Below are positions 45,691 through 55,367 of a stretch of 64,000 nucleotides of DNA, piece by piece; the stretch's first letter is position 1; the number at the start of each line of letters is the position of its first letter. The DNA comes from Primulina eburnea (lineage: Eukaryota; Streptophyta; Magnoliopsida; Lamiales; Gesneriaceae): the NCBI RefSeq assembly GCF_022965805.1, contig NC_133115.1, forward strand, positions 30,743,321 to 30,807,320, given 5' to 3'. The notes below the pieces were generated by a model. It was not told the origin of the DNA. It did no database searches and worked only from the letters and a program-made list of their open reading frames with translations. A program made the translations under genes and the position numbers.

Positions 45691-45903
45691 TTTAAAACAA
45701 TAGTCACACGCTAAATCACACATGTATATATTGTGTGTTTGAGTAGAATTCTTGATTTCGATAAAAAAAAATTGATTCATCGAGCCACCTAACTGTATTC
45801 ATTCACAAGTCACTTAAAAGTCACGACACACAATTCAAAAAATAATCATAATACACAAAAACATGTTAGGATGACTAATTGTTCTTCTAATATCAATGTC
45901 TTG

Positions 45904-46086
45904 AGTAAGTTTATTGTGAGACGGTCTTACAAATCTTTATATATGAGATGGATCAATTCTACCGATATTCATAATAAAAAGTAATAGTCTTAGCATAAAA
46001 AATAATATTTTTTCATGGATGACCCAAATAAGAGATCCGTCTTACAAAATACGATTCGTGAGACCGTCTCACACAAGTTTTTGTCC
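45904..46086 (+). mobile_element. Palindromic GAGACGGTCTC element, full length
   Basis: Left end ATTGTGAGACGGTCTTACAA, right end TTCGTGAGACCGTCTCACAC, same core as the copy at 11202, length about 180 bp. Confidence 0.8.
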
Positions 46087-47110
46087 AGTGTCTTATATTA
46101 ACGACGACATATTTCAAGACATAAATGTAATAAGAACTCCCACCAACTGAAAAGGGGGGAAATTTTGTGTTGGAAATAAAAATACATGACTGAAAGAACA
46201 CCACACACGCAGGTGTAAATGCTGAAATCAAGTTGATGTTCCATTTCACTCGAGTTAAATGTGCCATTTTTGTATGTTATTTGTAAAATGGGACAATTTT
46301 CTTACATTTAAATAACGTAAATATAGTCATACTCATACATGCCTACTTAGGTCATCTATATTATATTGTAAAGCAAGAAACCTTCGGCCCGATAATTTTT
46401 CTTACCCAAAAACACTTTTTTTATTAGAAAAATTTAGTAAAATAAAACTCTGAAAATAATATAATTATATTTTCTGTTTGATAATATTGTACATACTAAA
46501 TTATAGAGTTTTATCTTTCTAAATTATTGAGATATTTGATAAGCTCAAATGTGATATATTTATTTAAAATAATTTATTTTTTAATAAAACTCTTGTTTCT
46601 ATATCTTTTATGATAATATTCAATGAATAAACTCTAGAGCAAATGAAACTTATAAACAATAAAAAAATAGATGTTGAGATCTATTTGATGAAAAAGATCT
46701 TTTAAGACACCGAAGGAGATCAAGACAATCACGTACAACACATAATCACTGTATTGATTACAATGGTGTTTATCAAAGAAGAGTTTGGCTTCACAAACGT
46801 TGTATACGTAGTTTTGGTTATTTGGTTTAATAAGTGTTTTGGATTTACTTTTCTATTCACTTTGTGAAGAGAGTTAGTTTTTCTTTATTCACTAGTATCG
46901 ATTTTGTGAACCGACAAGTTTTTCTAGTGAATATTTTTTCCCAAGGCAACACACTTGTGTGTACATTTGTACATGATTAATTCTGTCTTATTTTATTTAT
47001 CAAAGTTTAATTATTTGATAAATTATATTATTCCGCTGCATGTTATATTAAGGTGTTACAACACTGCACATAACATCTATCATTGATTCACCAAATATCT
47101 ATCTATTTAG
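46087..47110. other. Intergenic, possibly LTR-derived in part
   Basis: From about 46670 to 47070 the sequence (GATCAAGACAATCACGTACA, CCAAGGCAACACACTTGTGT, TTCCGCTGCATGTTATATTA) resembles the 3' part of a Copia LTR and the start of its internal region. No ends or protein could be confirmed. Confidence 0.35.
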
Positions 47111-47660
47111 CAAGGTTCTAAAAAGCGTGAAGTGGCCAAAGCGCGGATGTCGAGCTTCAAGCTTTTAAAGCTTGAGCGAGGTTAATACAGGCTTAAGATT
47201 GATTTTTTTTTTATTTTTAGTGTAATTGTAATTATCTCAAACCAATAAATAATCAAAATAAAACATAAATATGATAAATTTAAGTCTGATGCATTAATTC
47301 TCATTTTATAAAAGTATAAAAATCTCAAAATTGCAATATTTATTTGTTTTTGCAACTAGACCACATTAAAAAATGCTAAATATTTGTCAAATCATTATAA
47401 GACATGCTTAATCATAATTAAAATTAAAAAATAAACATTTAACTCATAAACCTAATTTATTATTTTAAATAAAAGACATACCTTCAAAATAAAAAATTTA
47501 AAAATAAATAGATGCGATTAGTTGTGCTTAAACACACTTAATTAAACGTCTTAATTACGCTTAATTCGGTAAACTACAGTTTAATCGCTTTTTTCCTCTT
47601 TTCTCCTAAGTGGAGCATGTTTGTCGAACTTCAGGCTTAAGCGGGCTTCTTAGAACACTG
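47111..47660. mobile_element. Non-autonomous hAT-like element, 550 bp
   Basis: Left end CAAGGTTCTAAAAAGCG, right end GGGCTTCTTAGAACACTG; the reverse complement of the right end (CAGTGTTCTAAGAAGCCC) pairs with the left. Eight flanking bases CTATTTAG (47103-47110) and TTATTTAA (47661-47668) agree at six of eight positions, fitting a decayed 8-bp target duplication. The subterminal regions hold AAGCTTGAGCG and CTTAAGCGGGC motifs. No transposase. Confidence 0.7.
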
Positions 47661-48442
47661 TTATTTAAAACTTTTATGTCAAACAACTCTTTCTAACTTA
47701 AATACAAAATTAAACAGAAAAATATTTTCATATAATTACACTTTATATGAACCTTTTCTACATGTAAAATTAGAATCTTACTAAATTTACAAACTTTAAT
47801 GTATACACATATTCTCCATATTTTGAGATATTTATTATTGTATTACCGAATAAATCACCAATTTGTTAGAAATTTAAGCCTAACGAATTTAAATTAAGTG
47901 CGGAGAACTCGAACGAAATAAAATGAGAAAAATGTCCACAAAGCGAGAAGGCTCATCACCCAAAAAGACGTCTGGGCATATCCTGAGAAGCACGAGAGAG
48001 GCTAGGGTGCCTAGGCACCAGTGGCTGTTTCACGGATTAGTACGAGTTTTTATGAAACAATGTATTCAAATAAATGGTGGTAATATTACAAAAAAAAAAA
48101 AAAAACGGAGATTTGTAACTGAATTTGAGACCGACAGTAATTTCGGTCTCAAACGAAGTTAGTAATATCGGTCTTTAAATTTATTTTCATCATGTTTATA
48201 ATTTAAAATTATTTTTGTACCTCGATTTTTAATTCTACTCACTAATTGGAGACCAAATTTTTATTAAGGTCTCTAATTTGAGACCGGTAATATTACAAAT
48301 CTAATCTTTTCAATAGTAAAACACTATAACACGTTTCAATTACTCTATCAAGAGAAATAATTATTGTATTACAAAAATATTTTCTCAATAATTACGCTAT
48401 TTGCAATCCCAAATAATCGAATACATGACTCAAGATTTGATA
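47661..48442. other. Intergenic with GAGACC repeat cluster
   Basis: At 48126-48292 the motif GAGACCG or its complement CGGTCTC occurs about six times in both orientations (for example TTTGAGACCGACAGTAATTTC, and TTTGAGACCGGTAATATTAC). This looks like the subterminal repeat zone of another DNA transposon, but no termini were found. The rest is AT-rich. Confidence 0.4.
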
Positions 48443-49243
48443 CACTACAAAAAAACGGATGGATTAGTGACTGTTTTACTAAATCCGACCCTATAATAGC
48501 GACGGTTTTTAAGAAACCCGTCGCTGATCAAAATAAGCGACGGTTGTTAGATAAGCGACGGTTTACTAACAACCGTCGCTTTTTTAGCAACTGTTTATCG
48601 TTCACCGTTGCTGTTGTAGATTGCGACGGTTTAACTAAACCGTCGCCATTTTGTGTGACGGGGTTTTTAACCGTATTTTTGTACTAACATTTTTTCGTAT
48701 TTATTTCGTAGATTTGCTAGTCGGTGCGATCTTCCAGCGTTACGTGGAACTGCATATCTTCGCGCACATCAGGTTTTAAAACTTTTTTTTTACACAAAAT
48801 TTTATACATGATTTTAATTTTTGCGTAGTAGTTTATTTGTGAATTTTATGGCAGTGTTTATATACAAACCGTCGCTTCATTAAACGACGGTTTTTTAAAA
48901 AAACCGTCGATTAATATAGCGACGATTTTTGACGAAAACCGTCGCTTAATATAACGACAGTTTTTGACAAAAACCGTCGCTTAATGTAGCGACGGCCGTC
49001 GCTCAGCGGGTTTGTAAAAACCGTCGCTTAATATATCGACGGGTTTGTAAAAATTGTCGCTTAATATAGCGACGGTGTGTATATAACCGTCGCTTACATC
49101 AACCGTCGCTAAATTAGCGACGGTTAAACATTAGCACGGTGTGCTTCAACAAAACCGTCGCTACGTGCGATGGGAGTTGAGAAACCGTCGCTTTACCCTT
49201 TTTGCGATGGTTTGACCGTCGCTATTTTTTTTTTTTTGTGGTA
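48443..49243. mobile_element. Non-autonomous CACTA element, 801 bp
   Basis: Left end CACTACAAAAAAACGG. Right end TTTTTGTGGTA, which differs from the ideal TTTTTGTAGTG at two positions. The 3-bp target duplication ATA is present on both sides (48440-48442 and 49244-49246), as CACTA transposases make. Inside are about 25 copies of GCGACGG or its complement CCGTCGC in both orientations, the subterminal repeats bound by transposase in this superfamily. A segment near 48720-48775 (CGATCTTCCAGCGTTACGTG, CATATCTTCGCGCACATC) is shared with the element at 55368. No transposase frame. Confidence 0.85.
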
Positions 49244-49929
49244 ATAAAAATTGTTGACCGAGGCTTGTTATTTTACAAAAAGTTATAGCTGGTGATAATG
49301 ATACAACCCCAATATTTTAAACAATATAAAAGCCAAAGTGTTTCGATTGTTCTTCCGGCATGAACAATATTACATCTCAACAGAGAGAATAAAAATCAAA
49401 TGTACTTGCATATCGTATTCATATTTTGACATAGAGAGTTTGCAATAAAAGTCGTTGTAGATTGCAAGACATTTCTCATATTTCACGAGAACCACATGTA
49501 AAACAAATTATCTTTCCTTGACTTCGAATTGGCTGGTCTATTTGCGAGTTGGTTAATCTTCAAATTGCAATTCCTACAATGGCGTAATTGGACAAACCTG
49601 TATCCACCTAATTTTTGTGAGATGAATTAATATCCTACAATACTATCTAAGGGATGAGTTAAATTTCGAAGGATAACCAATTTCTATGGAAGATGGTCAT
49701 TTCTGTGGCGAAGAACTACGATTGTTATACTCAATTTTCACTTGAGCATCTGAGTATCTTCGGATACTCCGGCCGGTGTCCTTATAATGTATTTTTTCCT
49801 GGAATAGATTTTATTGACAGTAAAATTTTATTTGTGAATCGGATCTTATAATCGTCGAGATTTAACAATATATAAAGTGCTGGATAGTTAAAAAACCGTC
49901 GCTAAGCATAATTTTTTTTTTTTGTAGTG
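49244..49929. other. Intergenic with a solitary CACTA right end
   Basis: Mostly unremarkable AT-rich sequence. At 49892-49929 a right terminus (AAAACCGTCGCTAAGC, then a T-run and GTAGTG) of the same CACTA family stands alone, with no matching left end nearby, probably a remnant of an older insertion. Confidence 0.5.
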
Positions 49930-50058
49930 CATGTAAGTGATCGCTATATGGCTACTTGCAAGTTTCACCATCACATACATATATATACAGCGCAATCGAG
50001 GTATAGCAAACCGTTGCAACAGTGAATTATTATAACGATAAAACAGAAGACATGATGA

Positions 50059-50418
50059 CTATGAAGACGACGCAGTTGGCTGGAAGTGAGCTTGAATGGC
50101 TTTTTCAAGCCATACGTCCGCATTTTGCATGATCCCTGGGCTGAGCCTGACCATAAGAACGCAGAACTCCATCTGGTTAAGCGCGCCATCTCCATCCAAG
50201 TCACCTTCTCGCACCATGGCCTCCGCATCTTCTTCTTCCAGTCCCAACAGTTTACACTTGTTCTGCAGACTCTCTGGAGTGATCAACCCTTTCGTCGGGT
50301 CCGCCAGGAGCTGGAAACCCCCGCAGAGCTCGCCAACAAACTTATCCACGTCCAACTTTTCCACCATCACATCCAACAAGTCTTCATATTCTGTCCCTCG
50401 ATCACCTTTGCTTTCCAT
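50059..50418 (-). CDS. Small EF-hand calcium-binding protein, KIC/PBP1-like
   Basis: Intronless gene for a 119-residue acidic protein. Plant KIC and PBP1 proteins of this type bind calcium through one EF-hand and regulate partners such as a kinesin-like calmodulin-binding protein (KIC) or the PINOID kinase (PBP1). The single canonical loop is DLDGDGALNQME (residues 73-84), preceded by EDAEAMVREG and followed by FCVLMVRLSPGIM, which I recognise as the family signature. The upstream FVGELCGGFQLL and GLITPESLQNKCKLLGL correspond to a degenerate first EF-hand region. The start ATG is at 50418 and a TATA box lies about 70 bases before it. Length and order match the family; no defect seen. Which of the KIC/PBP1 paralogues it represents cannot be told from sequence alone. 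Confidence 0.92.
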   Translation of the reverse strand: MESKGDRGTEYEDLLDVMVEKLDVDKFVGELCGGFQLLADPTKGLITPESLQNKCKLLGLEEEDAEAMVREGDLDGDGALNQMEFCVLMVRLSPGIMQNADVWLEKAIQAHFQPTASSS

Positions 50419-50483
50419 TTCCTTTGGTTTCTTTATTAGAAATACTGATCAATCGTGGAGGAATTTGAAAGCCCCTGTGGTCC

Positions 50484-50494
50484 TTTTATAGGAA
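50484..50494 (-). promoter_or_regulatory. TATA box of the EF-hand gene
   Basis: On the minus strand the sequence reads CCTATAAAAGGA, a strong TATA box, 66-76 bases upstream of the start codon at 50418. This fits a short leader of about 40 bases. Confidence 0.7.
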
Positions 50495-50499
50495 TAGGA

Positions 50500-51037
50500 A
50501 TAGGAATACTCAGGGTTAGGACGGTGAAGTAATTTTTCTGACAATTACCCACCAGTACTGGTAATTAGCGTCTAGGAGCTACCCTCTGGACCGTAAAAAA
50601 AAGATATTGCGGTTGCATGGAAAGTGGACGATTCCCAAATATATTTTTTTATATTGCCCACGGCCGGGTTGACAAGTGTTTGTTCATATATCTGTCGTCG
50701 GTGGTCGACATTATATTCAACAATATGGTGATTTTCCAGGAAGTTGCTCGTTTGGAGGCGGATGGGACTTTTATATTTGATGATGGGTGTCGTTGTCCTG
50801 ACGTGCATGCTAGCTTTTTCCTCGAAGTTTCATAGCGAATACATGACTCGTCGATATTATTCTTGCACTGTATTTGTCTGGTCCGGATTCGCAATATGCC
50901 ATCAACGATGTTTCCCAAAAGTTGAAATAAGTTTCGGAAACAGCCTCGAAATGCAGAAATAATCGGAATCCAGTCTTTCTTAGCAAGTTTCCACTGTACC
51001 AGGGTTACTTGGGTCCTGCTCATATCACAGATCCAAG
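50500..51037. other. Intergenic, less AT-rich, unrecognised
   Basis: This segment and 51458-51560 have near-coding base composition. A 165-residue minus-strand frame (51146-50649) and a related frame on the far side of the hAT insertion could be a decayed gene, but I recognise no family and no domain. The perfect duplication shows that the hAT element landed inside this sequence. Confidence 0.35.
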
Positions 51038-51457
51038 TAGGGGTGGGAAAAAATACCGAAATACCGAAATACCGAAAAATCGTGCCGAAAAAAATACCGA
51101 ACTTATCGAAAAAATCGGTATACCGAAAATTTCGGTACGGTATCATACCGTACCGAAATTTTCGGTATCGGTATCGGTATGAAATAATTTTTTTTTCGAT
51201 ATTTCGGTATATACCGAAATACCGAAAATAATTTATTATTATTATTATTTTTTAAATTTAAGTTCGGTATACCAAAAAAATGTCGGTATACCGAAAAAAT
51301 GTCGGTATTTTCGGTATACCGACATTTTTTCGGTATATCGACAAAATTTTCGGTGTCGGTACGGTACCGATATGAGTTTTTTTCATCATACCGATATTTT
51401 CGATACGGTATACGGTACCGTAGTTCGGTACGATATACCGTACCGTACCCACCCCTA
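51038..51457. mobile_element. hAT-like element, 420 bp, filled with TACCGA repeats
   Basis: Left end TAGGGGTGGGAAAAAATACC, right end GGTACCGTACCC-type sequence finishing CCACCCCTA, giving an inverted terminus TAGGGGTGGG. Eight bases GATCCAAG flank it perfectly on both sides (51030-51037 and 51458-51465), the 8-bp duplication expected of hAT. The interior is almost entirely the short motif TACCGAAA and its complement TTTCGGTA in dozens of copies in both orientations. No coding capacity. Confidence 0.88.
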
Positions 51458-51919
51458 GATCCAAGAGCCACAAAAATGACCCAAGGTTTTTTAGCATGTC
51501 GACGAAGGTCAATTCTGGCCCTTGGATTATTGGTGGGGCATTGCCTATCACAACTATAGCAGAAACAAATTAAATGGGGAAATTATATTTTTTTCAATTT
51601 TAGTAATGTTATGAACAATTCGCAGTTTTAGTATAATAATTTGTATTTTTTTCGATTTCAATCCTTTTTGCTCGAAATTGAAATTGGCCACGGTAAATTG
51701 TATTGCCGGTGAATAGGTACGCTGAGTTAGAAAATGAATTTGAGAATTTTGGTGGTAAAGTAGTTTATGTGACCTTTAAAAAAAAATCACGCAAATAAAA
51801 TAAAAAAGGAAAAATCTTATCAAATAAAAATCTAGTGATATAATGATATTAATATCAGTATTATTAATATCAGTATAGCAGTTTATGAATGTATCTTTAG
51901 CATTAGTTTAATAAGAATA
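51458..51919. other. Intergenic, nothing recognised
   Basis: The first 100 bases continue the unrecognised sequence interrupted by the hAT element; the rest is AT-rich. Confidence 0.35.
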
Positions 51920-52099
51920 TGTATCTTGTGAGACGGTCTCACGAATCTTTATCTGTGAGACAAGTCAACCCTATCGATATTTACAATAAAAATTAATACT
52001 TTTAGCATAAAAAATATAATTTTTTTCATTGATGACCCAAATAAGATATATGTCTCACAAAAATACGATATGTGAGATCGTCTCATACAAGTTTTTGCC
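51920..52099 (+). mobile_element. Palindromic GAGACGGTCTC element, full length
   Basis: Left end CTTGTGAGACGGTCTCACGA, right end ATGTGAGATCGTCTCATACA, with the usual core GATATTTACAATAAAAATTA and TTGATGACCCAAATAAGA. Confidence 0.8.
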
Positions 52100-52632
52100 T
52101 TCTTATTATGTAGTTCTCTTTAATTGCTTCACATGTTAATTGCTATGTGTAATTTAAACTTAAATGTAATTTTGAAAAAATTAATAATAATGTTTTGCAA
52201 TTGGTAAGTTGTTTGTAGTCAAGTATATTTAATTTGCTGACAAATTTCGACATTGTCTTTTGTTTGATTTTTCGACTATTTTATTCATCAACATTTACTT
52301 TTAAATTTTAATATTAAGATTAAAAAGGATTAATTCCTTGTACACTAAAGTCAATACAATTATAAAAAATTTTAAAATAAGAAGATCCCTAAATATGTTT
52401 TTTTAATTAAGATATCACCCGTATGTCTATTATATACTAAGGATACGATTGTTACATTATAATAAAATAAAGTAGAAATAAAATCAAATTTACAATAAAA
52501 TAAACAAAAGAATGAAATTATATGTTGATTCAATTCCAATGGTTGATATCGTAAGAAACAAAAAAAATTTAAATAAAAATATTTCAATAAAAATATATTT
52601 TTAACTAAAAATTCAAAATAATGTCTACTCGA

Positions 52633-52689
<57 letters not shown>

Positions 52690-52690
52690 T

Positions 52691-52729
<39 letters not shown>

Positions 52730-53032
52730 GTAATAATAATAATAATAATAATAATACAAATAATTATAATAACTAAAATATTGGTTTAGATTAGTTAAAT
52801 TAAATTAAACTAAATATATGACAGATTTTTGTAAAACACAAAAACTTATGTGAGACCATCTCGCTCGTCAATCTTTTGGATCCATGAAAAATTATTAATT
52901 TTATTTCAAAAGAATTAATTTTCACTTCAAATATGTACCAGATCAACCAATATCACATATTTAGATCCATAAAATCATCTCAAAAGAAGACATACTCTTT
53001 GTAAAATTATAAAAATGAAAAATTGGGATACT
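52100..53032. other. Intergenic, AT-rich, with a palindromic microsatellite
   Basis: Holds the (TTA)n/(TAA)n array annotated separately and, at 52850-52990, a diverged relative of the GAGACGGTCTC family (TGTGAGACCATCTCGCTC). No gene. Confidence 0.4.
52634..52756. repeat. (TTA)n facing (TAA)n, self-complementary microsatellite
   Basis: A run of about 19 TTA units is followed, after a two-base break (GT at 52691-52692), by about 20 TAA units. The two halves are reverse complements, so each strand could fold into a hairpin of nearly 60 base pairs. Confidence 0.9.
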
Positions 53033-53362
53033 GATACACCATAAACGGGCCCCGTAATTTCAGACCCAAACCCACGGCCCATCCCTAGCCCTAAACTGGA
53101 AGTCCCATGACATGATCGGATATTTTTCTATAAATATCAGATTTGAGTGTCTAATTCAGGATTGACTACATTGATTTTTAGCAGCACCCTTAACTGCTCT
53201 CTCATTATATTCTCAGTCTCTAACTTGAGCGTCGGAGGGATTACGCCACGACACCCTCCCGCCTCCTTTCTAACGGTCCTCTTCGTGATTTCAGGTCTAG
53301 AGTAAATTCGAGGTCTACATTTGGATTGCTATCATTTTCCAGAACCAAACTCTAAATTTTCA
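53033..53362 (+). repeat. Left LTR of the G-rich element
   Basis: Begins TGATACACCATAAACGGGCC and ends CTAAATTTTCA; direct repeat of 54710-55037. The downstream flank carries the primer-binding-like site. Confidence 0.75.
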
Positions 53363-53639
53363 GTTAGTAGCACTTGGCGCCGTTTGTGGGAATGTTGAAC
53401 TAAAACGTAGAGATGGTAGGCTGGAGAGAGAGCAAAATGACTAATTCAGTGTCGTCGTGTCCTCATATGAGACCCAAACAACCTCTTCTTGAGGAGACAG
53501 GACGTGAACAACCTCGTCCTGAGATGAGGGCCGAACAACTTCGTCCTGATGAGAATTTGGGGTACTTGACCCTAGAACAATTGAGCCAATTCATTAAGCG
53601 TGTTGGGCGAGAGCGTGCTAGGCGAGCACTTAGTGAGGC

Positions 53640-54560
53640 GTGACGAGCAGCTGCTGGGCGAGGAAGTGGCGAGGGAGATGGGTGCGCGGGCAGGAAAGTG
53701 CTAGGCGAGAGAGGCAAGGGGCAAGGAGTAGCGACAAGCGAGGCTGTGCGAGGAAGTAGGGCAAGGATGTGGCAAGGGCGAGAGGTGCGCATGCAAGAAA
53801 GCGCTAGGCGAGGGAGGCAAGGGGCGAGGCTGTGCGAGGGAAGTAAGGGCTTGGCTGTGCGAGACAGGCAAGTGGCAAGGAAGAAGGGAGAGGCGTGCAA
53901 AGGGGCGAGGGCGTGAGGGCGAGAAGCAGGGACGGGGCGAGGCGAGGAGGAAAGAAAGGTGAGGGCACTGCGCAGGAGGTGGGGCAATTCAAAGGGCGAT
54001 GCGAGGAGGGGGCGATGCGAGGAGGGGGCGAAGCGCGAAGGTATGGGCAGAGAGGCTAGGCGATGCTGCGTGATGCGAGCGATGAGGAAAAAGTAGGGGC
54101 GACAGGTGATGTGTGCAGGGTGGGAGGGCGAGGTGATGAGGGTGGTGATGGGCAAGAGTCGGCAGCAATAGGTTGGACATGGGCAAACGGTGTGGGCGAA
54201 GCGAGGCGAAGGTAAGGAAGCGAGGCGAGCGATCGAGAGCAGGCATCGACGAGGAGAGGTAATAGCAGGGGCGAATATCACGCAAGGTTGTGCTGAGCGA
54301 GGAGGCGAGGGCAGGGCTTGTGTTGGCGAGGGTGAGGGCCAGCGAGGGCGGGCGGTTGAGGAGGGCTGCGGTGCGAGGACGGGCGAGGGTATGCAAGAGC
54401 GTGGCTATGGGCGAGCGTGTGAAGCTGGTGGGTGTGGCTGTGCTAGGGCTAGCGCGCAGGTGATGCGTAGGCGGGGGGGAGTTGGTGACTGGGATGCAAA
54501 GGAAATACTGTGTTGGGGAAATAAGGATAAAGTGGCCCCGCACAGATATGGCTCTTCAGA
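53640..54560 (+). repeat. G-rich low-complexity tract
   Basis: Made of endless variants of GGGCGAGGC, GGCAAGGGGCGAGG and GTGCGAGGA. The plus strand is strongly G over C and purine-rich; G doublets and triplets are dense. It contrasts sharply with the AT-rich surroundings. Long open frames on both strands result from the lack of AT-rich stop codons and are not taken as genes. Confidence 0.85.
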
Positions 54561-54709
54561 GTGGAAAGATGAGTTAATTTGCTTTCGAATTTTTAAAGAC
54601 TAATGAGAAACAGGGGAAAACACACAACTCACATGTTGTAAACCGATGACAACACAACTAATCGAATTTCGAACTTACGATTCAGTTCGACTTGGGAGGG
54701 GGAGACTGA

Positions 54710-55037
54710 TGATACCTCATAAATGGGCCCCTCAAGATCCGACCCAAACCCTCGGCCCATCCCTAGCCCAGATGGAAGGCCGATTACAGACCCATATATT
54801 CTCTTTTAAATACTAGGTTTGAGTATCTAATTCAAGATTGACTATATTGATTTTTAGCAGCACTCTTAGCTGTTCTCTCATTATATTCTTAGTCTCTGAC
54901 TTGAGCGTCGGAAGGGTTACACTGTGACAACCTCCCGGCTCCCTTCTAAAGGTCCCTTTGTTATTTCAGGCCTAGAATAAATCTGTGGTCTGTATTCGGA
55001 CTACTATCACTTGCTGGAACTGAACTCTAAATTTTCA
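54710..55037 (+). repeat. Right LTR of the G-rich element
   Basis: Begins TGATACCTCATAAATGGGCC and ends CTAAATTTTCA, preceded by the polypurine tract. Confidence 0.75.
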
Positions 55038-55367
55038 ACGAGTATAAACTAACATTCTCATCCAATTGGGATGGAAGGAATGTTCACATGAATATAAGAG
55101 TAATCATTCTCATTTGAATGATCGATGCCAAGCATGAGTAGAATTTGATGGGAGTAGAATTTGATGGGAATGAATTCTAACTTCCCATTCTCACATAATT
55201 CTACTTCCCATTCCAGTATGCCCTAACATCTAACAATCATTGTACGTGGTTTTCATATGCTCACATGCTTTAATTATTTGAGTAAAATATATTGTTTAAA
55301 AAAACACGCAAACTTTGAGATAAAATAAGGATAAGCCAGAAAAACGAGAAAATATGGAGAAAAGTAT

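Larger units (their letters stand above)
53033..55037 (+). mobile_element. Small non-autonomous LTR element with G-rich interior
   Basis: Diverged direct repeats of about 330 bp (53033-53362 and 54710-55037) share TTTTTAGCAGCAC, CTCTCATTATATTCT, CTTGAGCGTCGGA and CTAAATTTTCA. Just inside the left LTR is the primer-binding-like TGGCGCCGTTTGTGGG (53374-53389), and just before the right LTR a polypurine tract GGGAGGGGGAGA (54694-54705). The interior starts with a gag-like remnant (53413-53643, ending YLTLEQLSQFIKRVGRERAR in part) and then 900 bases of G-rich sequence. No pol. LTR divergence is high and no target duplication is visible, so it is old. Confidence 0.75.

Noticed and set aside
48500..49240. 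Regularly recurring GCGACGG units considered as a CRISPR-like or satellite array.
   Set aside because: Units are in both orientations with irregular spacing and lie between CACTA ends with a 3-bp duplication; they are transposon subterminal repeats.
53463..54543. Long minus-strand open frames (272 and 184 residues) rich in Leu, Pro, Ser and Ala.
   Set aside because: They are antisense readings of the G-rich low-complexity tract, which lacks stop codons because it lacks A/T; no domain or family is recognisable.
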